The position numbers and the translations under genes are program-made. Below the pieces are notes generated by a model, which was not told where the DNA came from, searched no databases, and saw only the letters and a list, made by a program, of their open reading frames with translations. Shown here in pieces: positions 1-11,868 of a stretch of 64,000 bases of DNA. The stretch is from Diphasiastrum complanatum. Lineage: Eukaryota; Streptophyta; Lycopodiopsida; Lycopodiales; Lycopodiaceae. The stretch's first letter is position 1. Every line of letters begins with the position of its first letter. The DNA lies in NCBI GenBank assembly GCA_029204225.1, contig CM055094.1, positions 62,508,442-62,572,441 of the forward strand. The letters run 5' to 3'.

Positions 1-849
1 AACATACTTAAATACTCAAATCTTTTTTTTCCTAATTGCTGCTATGTGTAGATAAGTCATCAATATTCTTCATCAGTACTCTTTTTTTTTTTCCTTTTCA
101 TCATTGTCTTTTTGATAACTTTAATATCAACAACAAATTTTAAACTGTCGGATCACAACTTTTCCATGGATTCTAACATTTCTTGGTTTGAGCCCCAAAG
201 AGTAGTGACTGTAGCATTCAACTCTAATATAGCATGCTTGAGTGCATTGTTTTCAGCACTAGTCTATTGCACATAACGAAACAATTGTTGATTTGCATGT
301 TGCAATTGTTGATTAGCAAAGTATGATTGTTGATTAATACAAGATATTTATTGCATTCCAATATCACGCAACCTTTGACAATATCCAAGTAATTCGCTAT
401 TTCCTTCACATACAAATATGAAAAGATGAGTTACAGACTTAAAATCTGGACACAAATTGGTAGTTGGATCATTAGGATAAATTGATCCAACTACAAATCT
501 ATATTCTTATGATTACTTCTCATTCACATCCAGGTGTGAAAGAGACTGATGTCGCAAAATTTGAAAATGCGAAAAAGCTGATGGTTGGTGGAAAACACAT
601 TCTAAGACATTTTAGACTAAGTGTCACATTTTTTCAAAAAATGCAAAAAAGCCGAAGGCTCGTGGAAATATGCTCTAAGTCATATTTTGGCTTAGTGTCG
701 GGTTTTTGGGAAAGTGCGAAGAATGCAAATTGTGCAAAACTTAGTTCAAATATGCAGACTATGCGAAACTTAGTTAAAAAATGCAGCAATCCAAAAAATG
801 CAAGGAGAAATACAAAAGCTTTGACACTTAGAAACTTTAGGTTTCTTCA
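1..849 (-). repeat. 3' LTR of Copia-1, cut by window edge
   Basis: On the minus strand the copia coding sequence ends at about 850 and is followed by a purine-rich tract (plus-strand gctccctctc, 850-859). That is where a polypurine tract and the start of a 3' LTR are expected; the LTR would begin TGAAGAAACC reading leftward from 849. The region carries no plausible gene. It has motifs also seen in other copia LTRs of this window, such as gtgtcgg and tgcgaa (540-730). The far end is not visible, so the length is unknown. Confidence 0.55.
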
Positions 850-1759
850 GCTCCCTCTCAAAGCGGTTATTCTTTCTATTCCCAAGCTTGCCCTTTGTCT
901 TTCAAACACTGCCTTGTCTAAAGGCTTTGTGAGGATATGGACTACCATCTGCTTTGTTGAAATGAACACGATCTTCAGCTCGTTTCTTTCAACCAGATCC
1001 ATGATCAACTGATACTTGATGGCAATGTATTTCATTTTAAAATGAAATACAAGGTCATTCGTCGGACGTATAGCAGAGGTGTTGTCCATGTACAGCATCA
1101 ACGGCTCATTGGCCTCTTCAAATAGTTTTAGCATAGATTTTGAGAACACTCCAAGTGAAGTGCTATGCTTCAGAAACAAGTCTTTTCTCAAAACTTTGGT
1201 GAAGATATCAGCTACACATTCCCTTGAAGAAACGTGTTGAAGCTCCACCTCCTTTTCCATGACTTGCTCCTTGCATGAAAAACAGGATTGCTTCGTTTGT
1301 TTTCACCTTGAAGATCCATTTGCATCCAATAGCTTTCTTGTCCTTAGGTAACTCCACCAATATCCATGTTCCATTCTTCATAAGAGATTGATACTCAAGA
1401 TCCATTGCTTGGATCCACTCCTCTTTGTTCCTTGCTTCATCTACACATGTAGGTTCATCAAAAGAGGTTAGGAAAGCAAAGTTAGTTCCAACAACCACTT
1501 GCTTACCTTTCACATCATATGTGAGCCTTGAAGGTGTTTGTCTTTCCCTTGATGTTCTCCTTGGATTTTGACTTGATGAAGGTCCTTGATCATCACCATC
1601 TAAAATAGGATCCATCACATCATCATCAAGATTGTTAGATCCATCCACATCAACATTATTTGAAGACACCTTTGGAATATTCCCCTCATAAAAAATGACA
1701 TCTCTACCAATAATCACCTTATTAGTAGTAGGAATGTAAACCTTGTAGGCTTTACTCAC
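847..1759 (-). pseudogene. Copia-1 integrase tail, RT start and RNase H end, deleted in between
   Basis: Reading leftward, the frame ending at 1208 carries the integrase-RT linker (VIIGRDVIFYE, then a PSSSQNPRRTSRERQ spacer) and the first block of copia reverse transcriptase (EEWIQAMDLEYQSLMKNGTW, then KWIFKVK). It then breaks off. The overlapping frame 1260-847 holds RNase H C-terminal motifs: VADIFTK, then DNTSAI, then HILTKPLDKAVFERQRASLGI. The whole RT palm with its catalytic aspartates is missing. Two RNase H tails follow one another, so material from two copia copies may be joined here. Confidence 0.8.
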
Positions 1760-3020
1760 CTCACTATGTCCAACAAATATACCTTTCTTGAAGATGGATC
1801 CTCCTTGGTCCTAACATCAAGAGTTATATTGACATAGCAAATGCATCCAAAAGTTCTAAAAAACTTGAAACTCGGCCTCCTCTTGAATAGCATCTCAAAA
1901 GGTGTTCTTCCATCCAATATAGCACTCGACCACCTAATTGCATAGAAAGTTAGCACACAACAAAACTTGATTCCAAGATGGTTTTGGAAGATTAGCACGT
2001 AACCTCATGGCTTTGGCACTTTCACATAAAGTCCTATTCTTCCTTTCGGCCACTCCATTTTCTTGTGGTGTCCTGGGAGTTGTGTACGCCCTCTTGATCC
2101 CATGCTCATCACAAAAGGCCTTGAACTTGGTAGATATGTACTCTCCACCATTTTCACTCCTCAAGCACTTGATCTTTGTGGGAAATCGGTTCTCCCTTGC
2201 ATTCTTGAACTTGACAAAGACATCATACACTTCATCTTTGCTCTTAGTATATAGATCCAACAAAATATACTAAAATCATCAATGAAAGTTACATACATCT
2301 TAGCTCCACTATTGCTAATTGTAGTAAATGAATATCCAAATGTACAACTTGAAAAGGCTTTGTAGATCTAGATGTAGATCTAGTAAAAATTAGTTTATGT
2401 GACTTTGACAAAGCACGAGACTCACAAACATGATTGATGCTAGTTAAGGAACTTGGAAGACCAATCACAACTTGCTTTCTAGCCATTACCTCCAATGACT
2501 TGTAGTTGAGATGTCCCATGCTTTCATGCCAAACCCCTTGAATAGGTATTTGCTCTCTTGCGACACATCCAACTTGGTTAGCAATAACACAAGTATCTAG
2601 TTTGAATAAGTTCCCTTGCCTTTTATCTTTTGCAATCAAGACATCCTTCCTTTTGATCAAACAAGCATCTCCATCAAACTCAACCTTAAGACCATTGCTT
2701 AGCAATTGACTCACACTAAGTAGGTTCTTAGTAATAGATGGAATGAACAAAACATCCTTCAAATGAACATTCCTATTTGTAGAGAGAAAAATAAGAATTG
2801 TGCCAATCCCTTTGATTGCACACTCACCATCATTGGCCGTGTAGATCACCTTCTTGTCAACTCCATATGCCAACAAAGAAGTGAAGTACTCTTTGTGCAA
2901 AGTCATGTGTGAGCTTGCTCCACTATCGATCCACCATGGATCAATATCTCTAACAATAGAACTCAAACATGAAGACATCACAAAAATTTGTATTTTGATC
3001 ATCAACACCATCCTCATCAA
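1756..3020 (-). pseudogene. Copia-1 protease, GAG-pre-integrase and integrase
   Basis: The N-terminal part has the retropepsin motif WWIDSGASSHMT (about 2870-2950) and the GAG-pre-integrase block WHESMGHLNYKSLEVMA, followed by a degraded zinc-binding CESRALSKSHK. The integrase core continues in other frames with VTFIDDFS, LRSENGGEY and ENGVAERKNRT. In copia integrases the second acidic residue is normally the D of SDNGGE; here it is E. Several frameshifts separate the blocks (near 2280 and 1960), so no intact integrase can be made. The C-terminal block PSFKFFRTFGCICYVN is recognisable near 1850. Confidence 0.85.
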
Positions 3021-3816
3021 GAGCTAGATTACCTTGCTTGTCACCTTGATCTCTCTTCTTCTTGTAGCAATCACTAGCAAAGTGACCTTTGATGCCACAA
3101 TAGAAGTATTTCAACTTTGACCTGTCTTTCTTCTTACCAAGAGAAGAAGACTCACCATGATCTTTTCCTTTAGACCACTTGCCCTTGCTTTTGAACTTTC
3201 CATTGATGAACATGGCCTCCTCATCTTGAGATGTCGATGTAGATCCACCTCTTGCTTGAAGCCTATATTCCTCATTGATCTAGATCTCTTGAAGATCCAT
3301 CAAACTTGGCAAAGTTTTTTAAATAGCAAGACTTTGCACAATGTTAGCATGAGCATTCAACAAACCTTGAACAAGCTCTCCCTCCTTAATGCTCTCATCA
3401 ATGCAAGCTAACTCATCACTTAAAGTCATCACTCTCATAACAAAAGTATTAAGACTCTCTTTCTTTCTTTTGTGTGCTTTGAAAGATTTGTCTTCTTAGA
3501 GTCAACACTCTAGAAGTAGACTTGGATTCATAAAGCTTCTTCAAAGCTTCCCAAGCCTCTCGAGATGAATTGCACTTACCAATCTCTTGAGTAGCTCATT
3601 GGTAATATTCATCTTGATCATGTGTAGAGCTTTCTTAGCTCTCTTGTCATACCTCACTTCATCTTTTTCAACCAAGGGTCTCTCCTCCAACCCTACAACA
3701 ATATCCATCAACTCATGCATTTCAAGAAGTGATTCTATCCTCACCTTCCATGTAGAGTAGTTGCTTGAGGTAAGCCTATCATTGCTTTCCAACATGAATC
3801 CACTTGATGTAGCCAT
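2950..3816 (-). pseudogene. Copia-1 gag (UBN2-type) with mutated zinc knuckle
   Basis: The start at 3816 (MATSSGFMLESNDRLTSSNY) is typical of plant copia gag proteins, followed by STWKVRIESLLEMHELMDIV. The middle (3215-3540) is broken by frameshifts but still reads as gag. The nucleocapsid end is lysine-rich with a CCHC knuckle at about 3090-3130 (FYCGIKGHFASDC), whose first cysteine has become tyrosine. The gag is non-functional. No primer-binding site or 5' LTR could be recognised to the right of 3816. Confidence 0.8.
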
Positions 3817-3819
3817 GTT

Positions 3820-4229
3820 GCAATGATCCGAACCTTCTCTTTCAACCTATTCCAATGCACAAAGCACCCTTTTGAAATACAACAAATGTTTCCAAAAATA
3901 AATTACAAAGATATAGAACCTCTCAACTCTCTTCTAGCACTTATCACTAGCAAATCAACACATAGAATGGTGAAATCTTGATCAACTTATGATCCACCTA
4001 CAATCTAATGAATCTTGCCACTTTCTAAGATTGAAACACACTCTAATGAAGTCCAAAAACCTCAAAAAATCGAAATCCAATAAAAATTAGGGTTTTGACA
4101 AAATCACAAAAAAAAATTAATTATTTCAAATTCTACATGCAATTGCCTAAAGTTTGATATAAAATCTTGTAGCCACCATTGAGGCTTTCCTAATGCATTA
4201 AATATCGGCCAAATCTAGTAAAACACAAA
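3820..4229. other. Gene-free spacer between two copia fragments
   Basis: This is AT-rich sequence upstream of the Copia-1 gag, where its leader and 5' LTR should lie. I see no tRNA-Met primer-site complement, no paired LTR and no ORF of note, so the 5' LTR is probably deleted or too decayed to see. Confidence 0.4.
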
Positions 4230-4853
4230 AAGATATGCTCAAGAGTATGGAATTGACCATGATGAGACCTTTGCACCCGTGGCAAAGGTGGTAAGCATTC
4301 GGGTCATCATATCTCTTGCAACACTTTTTGGATGGGATCTATGACAATTGGATATCACTAATGCATTCTTCAATGGTGATCTTGAGGAGGATGTGTTTAT
4401 GGAGCAACCCAAGGGCTACATATCACATGCAAAGCATAATCATGGTTGTTTTCTACAAAAGAGTTTGTCTGGACTTAAGCAAGCACCAAGGAGTTGGTAT
4501 GCCTTAGCTAACACTTTTCTACTTTCTCAAAACTTCATAATGAGTGAGTACGATCATTCAATTTACTATAGATTTGTTGGAAATGATGCTACTATTCTTC
4601 TAATCTATGTGGATGATATCATTTTGAGTGGAGGCAACAATCAAGATATTGATGATATCAAGATTGCACTCAAAAAGGAGTTTGATGTGCATGATCTTGG
4701 TCTTTTGCATTATATCTTGGGAATAGATGTATTTAGAACTTCTCAATCTATTTTCATTTGTCAAGATAAGTATGTTAATTCTATTCTAAATAGATTTCAT
4801 ATGGTAGACGCTAAATCTTGTGATACACCTATAATCTTTATTTATCAATAAGA
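4230..4853 (+). pseudogene. Copia reverse transcriptase fragment, opposite orientation
   Basis: The frame begins with RYAQEYGIDHDETFAPVAKV, hits an in-frame TGA at 4338-4340 where a tryptophan is usual, then continues DITNAFFNGDLEEDVFMEQPKGY, LSGLKQAPRSWY and the catalytic LLIYVDDIILSGG (about 4600-4635). It ends after LGLLHYILGID and a CDTPI block. This is about 200 residues of copia RT, without integrase, RNase H or LTRs. It faces away from Copia-1 and belongs to a separate insertion. Confidence 0.85.
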
Positions 4854-6386
4854 GATTGACCTAGAGCGGTTTTCTTCCGCCTTAGATTGTTCAAGATAGA
4901 GAGTGAGTAAGAGAGACAACTTCGAGCACACGGTTACTACCACAATTGCATTGTGCTCGTTATTCAGTTGATTATGTACATGCTGTGAAAATTTCAGATC
5001 CAAAACACGCTTGATGGATCTTAGATCTTGGGCAAATTTGGAGTGCACATCTAGATTTAGCTACAAGCACATGCTTGAATTGCATAAATCACTAAGATCT
5101 GATCATAAGCATAAAAGTTGAGCCACTTTTTGTTCTAGATTGAAGTTGTCTTCTTCCAATTTGACATTGTCAAAATTGTGGTTATCATAGAAGGCCATTT
5201 TGCATTTGAGATGTCGTGTAAGGATCTTCAAGCAGTTGCAAGTGTCAATGGAATCCTACCCAACAACAAAGAGAAGGCAAACATTAAATAGTTCCTCACA
5301 CACAAGATCAACTAATTCATCTACTCGAGTTCTAAAAAATTTTGTCTATGGAAAGCTTTCATAGGAGGAGCTTTTGTCAAGTATTTTATATGCAAAACGA
5401 TGTCACAATATTTTCCCTCCCTTGCGAAGATTTAAGCCTAAATGAAATATATTAAAAGGCAATTTGGATCTTTCTAAGCTTTTTGAGGTCGTTGTCTCTA
5501 GCCCACTTAATGTTGATATAGATAGTCACGAAATCTGCTCTGAAAAAGGGATTTGTAAACGGCAAGGCTGACAAATAAGCGATTTCAGTTGAACACAGCA
5601 ACTATAATTTGGGAATTAAATAGCAGCTAGAAAGGGACGCTTTTCTTTGACAACTTGGGAGGCAGAATAAATTTAGTGAACCCAGATTGTTTTATTGTTG
5701 ATAGTAAATGATGATTGTACTTTCACCAATTCCACAAACTCTTTGTTTTGAAAGAGTCAAAAGCAATCAGTCATACCTTTACTCGAGGTTCTTGGTTTCA
5801 AGTTTCATGTTATCTTTACCAATTTCAAGATTTTGCTTGGATAATGGTTAAAGGAAAGTTATGATCTCATTTCATAGTTGGATTATAGATTGTAAAAATA
5901 CATAGATTGAAGAGGAAAACAAAGCCGAAAATTGCTGGACAACGAATGCAAACTTGCGCCTCAATGTAAAAAGCCATCTTGCATGTAAGTTGCATTCTAT
6001 CCTTTCACTGGTGAAATTTTGCAGATAGCATCATATGCAACACAAAATGTCTAGCCTTCAATATTCAACCCTGCACACTACCGTTCATGATGTGAACTTT
6101 ACAGTTACCAAAATCTAGTCTGCAACATAGAACCTCTAGCTGTAAGATCATAATCCTAAGACTAATAGGATGGCATGTAGCTAGTGCCACAACCAATTTT
6201 ACAAGTACATGAGTCAAAGTTAGTAACCCTGCTCTGAATTATAGACATAATGCTTTGATGATTTAGACATTTGAAATGTTACCAATTAAGAGCTACCCCT
6301 ATCTCTTGTATGTACAGGCTTTTTCCTTTTTCTTACACATGATTTTCGATACACCTTGTTAATCAACAAACAAAAGTGCACATCAA
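4854..6386. other. Intergenic, nothing recognised
   Basis: AT-rich DNA with no ORF, RNA gene or retroelement protein motif that I can support. It lies downstream of the pyruvate kinase gene. Confidence 0.4.
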
Positions 6387-6740
6387 TTACAAGCGAATGT
6401 AATCTAGACCTATTATGCATTTCACAGTTTCAAACTATCATACCAGTCTCATAATTCAATGAAAAGGGTATTCTCTTTCTTGAGTAGATTGCACAAGATA
6501 ACAATCAGATTAACAGGCGCCAAGTCTAAGACAATTGACTGATGAGGTAAGCCCTCTGTATTTTACAAGCGCATGTAATCTAGATCTATTATGCATTTCA
6601 CGGTTTCAAACTATCATATGATTCTCATATTTCAATGGAAAGGGTATTATCTTTCTTGAGTAGATTGCACAAGGTACAATCAGATTAGCAGGCACCAAGT
6701 CTAACACAATTGACTGATGAAGTAAGCCCTCCGTATTTTT
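6387..6740. repeat. Two-copy direct tandem duplication, about 176-bp unit
   Basis: The copy at 6387-6562 and the copy at 6563-6740 align along their whole length. Shared blocks include ttacaagcg, attatgcatttcac, ttcaaactatcata, gagtagattgcacaag and caattgactgatga. Differences are scattered substitutions and small indels. It lies about 450 bp past the pyruvate kinase stop codon. Confidence 0.9.
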
Positions 6741-7185
6741 CCAACTAGCCAAAAATCAAATATACATGCATGAATAAAATTGTAAATATACAATAGCATG
6801 AATTTTGTCCTGTAACCGTGTAAGAGGCTGGAGCACAGGCTCTTTACAGTTACTGGTTATGGAGTTTTACTTGAAACTAGTTACTACATGCAACATAATT
6901 CAGTACTATATAATCTAGCACTATCTCATCTACCATCTCGACAAGCTTCAGTCCTGATGACTGAGGCATCTTAGAAGTTAAACCATCTCAAAAAATGCAG
7001 GGATAAGATTCCGAAACTACAAAACTTTTGTACGTAGAACCTTGAGGAGTCGTTACCAGACCATCAAAATTCCATCTGTAGGAGCAAGGGCACGCAGAAT
7101 ATTTGGAATCTCCATCAAAAGGGATGTCACTTGCTGATTTATTCCAGCATTAGTTTTGACAGCAAGCAAGGTCTTGAGAAACGAT
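6741..7185 (-). other. 3' flank / presumed 3' UTR of pyruvate kinase
   Basis: On the gene's strand a canonical AATAAA (plus TTTATT, 7138-7143) lies 43-48 bases past the stop codon and could serve as a near-upstream poly(A) element. The cleavage site cannot be placed from sequence. No other gene is visible here. Confidence 0.35.
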
Positions 7186-10100
7186 TTACGGAATTTTCCT
7201 GATTTGTATTGACTGTAGCATGTCAGATACAGCTACAACAAGGTCACCGGATTTCATCATTCCCCTGGCCTTCAACAATGCAAAGGTGCGTAAAATATTG
7301 CACTCCATATCATCAGAAAAATCTAATCGAAAGGGAATTAAACCCCATAGCAGATTCAAACGCTGCCTCAGACCTTTGCTGTCAGTAAAAGCAAAAATTG
7401 GGCAATCAGGACGACAACGGGATAAAAGAGACGCCAAGTGTCCATCTCTGGTATAGATGAAAATTGCATCTACTCCAAGCTTGTTGGCTGCATCACCAAA
7501 CCACACAGAATTAAGATTAACAATTCAAAACTTAATATTAAAGGCAGCTACCACTTGCCAGCAAAGATCAATCATCACAAAACTAATAGTTCAGTGAGCT
7601 CACCCATTTGAGCAGCTGAATTGCACAGTTGTTCAGAGATACGGTCAGGCAGTGATGTGGAAAGTTCTGCCAATTGCATCGACTCATGTTGCTTCTCCTC
7701 ACGACATAACCGTTCAATTCGTAGACTTACTGTTCGCAATACACTCAAAGCCTTCTCTGGGTACTGCCCCATTGCCGATTCACCGGAAAGCATTAAAGCA
7801 TCTGCACGTTGTCGTATAGCTTCAGATACATCTGCCACCTGCAGCCCCATAAAGGATATGATGCAAATTGAAGTGGATGATGTTATGTCCATCACATGAT
7901 TTCACTCACAATAAGGATAATTCAAATATGGCATTTTTAAATAGATAATCAAGTGCCTTGAAAGCAATAAGGTAAGATCTACTTTTAATCTTCCGAATTC
8001 TGATATAATCAAATGGAAGCTTTTCATCAAAAGATGTTAACCTAGTTGCATCTACTATGTCACCACTTTACTCATTTCTGGAAAACACTGTGTGTACTAC
8101 GGCAGCCCAAACGAGAGACACGCACAGGAAATGGACAAGCTAGAAGAAAAATCTATAACCTGATTTCTCAACAAAATTGATTGCAGGTAAAATTAGTGCT
8201 CTTGAAGAAGAAGATGTCTTGCATCGTGTCCTCACATAATACAAGTGAACAACAAAACTAGGCACATCAAGGTCATAGACTACCAAAAAGCAATTAGCAT
8301 GTAAATCTAAACTGGAAGGGGATGGTAACTTCTTGATCTGTTTCAGGAACATTAGAATTCTTAAAGATCTCACAAACCAATCTTTAAAGGGCAATTAGCA
8401 TGTAAATCTAAAACTGGAGGGGATGGTAACTTCATGATCTGTTTCAGGAACATTAGAATTCTTAAAAATCTCGCAAACCAATCATTACAAACTGCCAGAC
8501 ATTTGCACAGGACTGCATGAACCATCCCAGGTCTCAGCACTCCAGTTAAAGAGTGCTAGCAAACTGTCCTAGAAAGTGAGGGATAAGCAAATCCCCCCAC
8601 TCTCCAATAAATCACCAGCTCCACATCTTCCTCAAACATCTCCTCTAGATTAAAAATTGATAAATGTGACTGGTGAGGAGCCACATGTGAACTAAGAGAT
8701 CATAGTGGCCTTGACTCTTGACTCTTCCAAAATCCTTCATTATTTCACCAGGGCCTATTTTCATGTACCTTTACATCAATTGCGAATCCTTTAGAATTCC
8801 AAAGCATCCAGGTAAAGCAACGGGAATGAAAAATGCAGTATATTCTCAGATAAGTTAACCGAAAATTATTAAAAAATTATGAAGATACTTTCTTCTTTCT
8901 CTCAACCGTTCCAGTATCTTCATGACCAATGCCATCTAATGGTATAGATACATAACAAATATCCAAAAAACATAAACCTAAAATACACTTATCCCAGATC
9001 AGATAATCCAAAAAAGCTTTACAAATTGTCGTCCCTCAGTAACTGCGCATTCAATAAAAAAGGATGTAACATATGATTCACCTCAGCTCTAGTAGGTGTG
9101 GGATATTCAATCATTGATTCCAACAGCTGAGAAGCAACAATAACTGGCTTGTTCAGCTGTCTGCACAAGTGCACAATTTCCTGTTGAACTGAAGGAACCT
9201 GCTCCAAGGGGATCTGTGCTCCAAGGTCGCCCCTGGCTACCATTGCTCCATCTGAGACAGTAATAATTTCCTCCAAATTCTTAAGTGAGTCACAGCTCTC
9301 GATTTTAGCGAACACGCCTATTGTCCTGTAGATATGGGCGAATCACTGTCATTATGAAGCCAAAAAACCTTCAAAGTTTCTGGAACAAATATTTGACCCC
9401 ATAGGGTCATGAATTTCAAAGTTAAACTTCAGATCATCATGCAAGAGGGACAGACAGCAACAAGAACAAGCAAATAATTGCAAACATGGCTAGCAGCCTT
9501 AAGACAAATTAGTGTTCTTGAATTTGGTTCAGCACACACTAATTGACTCTCTCGGATGCAACCAGGACATCAAATGCTTTAGAAACCAGATGTAGCCAAA
9601 TCGAAACAGCACAAATTGTTCACTTCAATAAACATGACATAATGTATCTCAACAAAAGTACTACTGTGCACTGTTTACCCAGTAGATAACCGTGAAGAAA
9701 TGTAGCTTTTCAGATGCTTGATGACATCAGGTGACTTCACAAAAGATATTGCAATGAAATCAACTCCTTCTGATATTCCAAAATCAATATCGATCCAGTC
9801 CTGAAATGCAGACAGCCCAGTACAACGAAAGAATTTAAGAATCAAGCTCCTGAGCCTTTATAGAAGATATAGAGTATGAGCCTATCATAAAACAGAGTAT
9901 GAGCCTATCATAAAACAAAGCTATAATAATCTGCATTGATGATAGTATTAAGCATCACTTTATGTCCCACATGGAAATGAAGACCCCCAAGAGAATGAAG
10001 GGGATTCAGAAACTGGATAGGATACAGGGAACATGAAACATCATCACAGAGCAGAAAAGCAAACAACCGTGAAAACTATGAAAAATAAAAAGTTGATTAA

Positions 10101-11793
10101 AGATTGGCAGAAAATTCCTTATTTTTGGAAAAGAAAAGGCCCATTTTTCACCTTCAAATGCTTAAGAGTGAGTGTTAGATGATTTGAGAACATATTTTTC
10201 CAAATAAAAAATTTCCCATATTTCTGCTTTACCTTTCCCCACAACTATCTCCTCAAAAACTTCCTCGGCTAGAGGTGTGAATGATTGGTTAATTTGAACC
10301 ACTTGTCAAAAGAAGATAAAAATGATTGCTCAAATCTGTGTGAGGAATGAGAAAAGAGGAAGATGATGAAGAGAAGGAGAAACTCAATTAATGTTTTTTG
10401 GTACCAAAAATAGTACATAGGACCAAAAACAACACATTCTCCAAGAACTAGTGAGGGAGTAGGAATCCCTTGAACGAAGAGAAAGAAATCTGACTACTTG
10501 CCTATGCTGAGCAGTTAATCTATGGTAAGTACTGTAAGAAAATAAGCCCGAATGCTCATGCTTACAGTCATCTTAAGTACAAATATAAATATCAGATATG
10601 TGAAGTCTGCTTCCTCAATAATCCTTCCTGATCTTGATGCAAGCCACTGCCAGATTGTAAGTGTGAAAAAATGTCTAGGGTTAGCAATTTCTTGACGATG
10701 CTGCACGATACTTGTCAATTGACCTTTTATGTGCACTAATTTGTGTCTCTAATAGGGTGTTTGCGGTAAAGTTGTTCCTACCAACTCAACTTTATACCCT
10801 GCCTCATGCCGAATTTGTTAGTTTATGTTATAGTAATACCTGATAAACATTTGGAATAGGTATCAGCCTTGAGTCTGTGTACAAGCGAATATCCACAAAC
10901 TTCTGAGTATCCCATCTAAGACATTTTGTTTCAAAAGTGAAGGAGTGAGGAAACACCATTCTCACACGGAAGCGGGAAATGTGCTTCCCTGTCAAAAAGT
11001 AAGGTTGGCATGGTGTTTATTAACAAGGAAACAATCAACATCACCACAGAGCCAAGAATTTTATGTTTTGTCTAAACCACTACACAGCCAAGAATAGCAT
11101 GTTTGTCTAAACCACTACACATAGTCAAGAATTCCATGTGTGTCCTATAAGTCCATGAGTTCACATACAAGCTGAAACAACAATAACAGTAAAAATGCCC
11201 TGGCTTTTCTAGATTAGACATGTTTCCCCAAGTATTTACATTTTTCTACATTTCTATCAGAGATCAGATTCCCAAACTCCTACCTTGCAACCCCATAAGT
11301 CCTAGCTGAAAACTATAAGGCAAATGACAAGTACCTTGGAAGAAATCGTTGGAAGCATTGCATTCTTTTCTCGAACAACTTGGCCATCTCTCCAAAATGT
11401 CAAATTAGCACGTGGTAATAACAATCCAGAATCAATGCAGTGGCACTTCACATCAGGCCCAATTTTATCAATTACCTCAAACCTCACCATACCCCCATCC
11501 ACCACAAGCTCATCCCCAATTTTAATATCTGAACACATAAGCAATATGCTGAATTTCCAATGTGTTCGGCAAGTACAGACAAATAAATGCATGAGTCTAT
11601 CATTTCATGCTACAATATCCTTGAAAGACCAGAGAGTCAATATAGCATGTAGCAGAGACTTATTTCCTATTTGAGAAAGGATGGTAAAGCAGAGATCTAG
11701 ATTGCTGGCAAGTAAACATAAGGCTATCCACTAAACATGAAGCTTCAATTTTATAGATAACATACACGAAGTTACACCAAAAGAGAAAAACTA

Positions 11794-11868
<75 letters not shown>

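Noticed and set aside
482-1012. 176-codon plus-strand frame
   Set aside because: It spans an LTR and the antisense of copia RNase H; composition and context do not support a gene.
7220-7899. Plus-strand frames across 7220-7456 and 7621-7899
   Set aside because: They are antisense shadows of pyruvate kinase exons 6 and 7.
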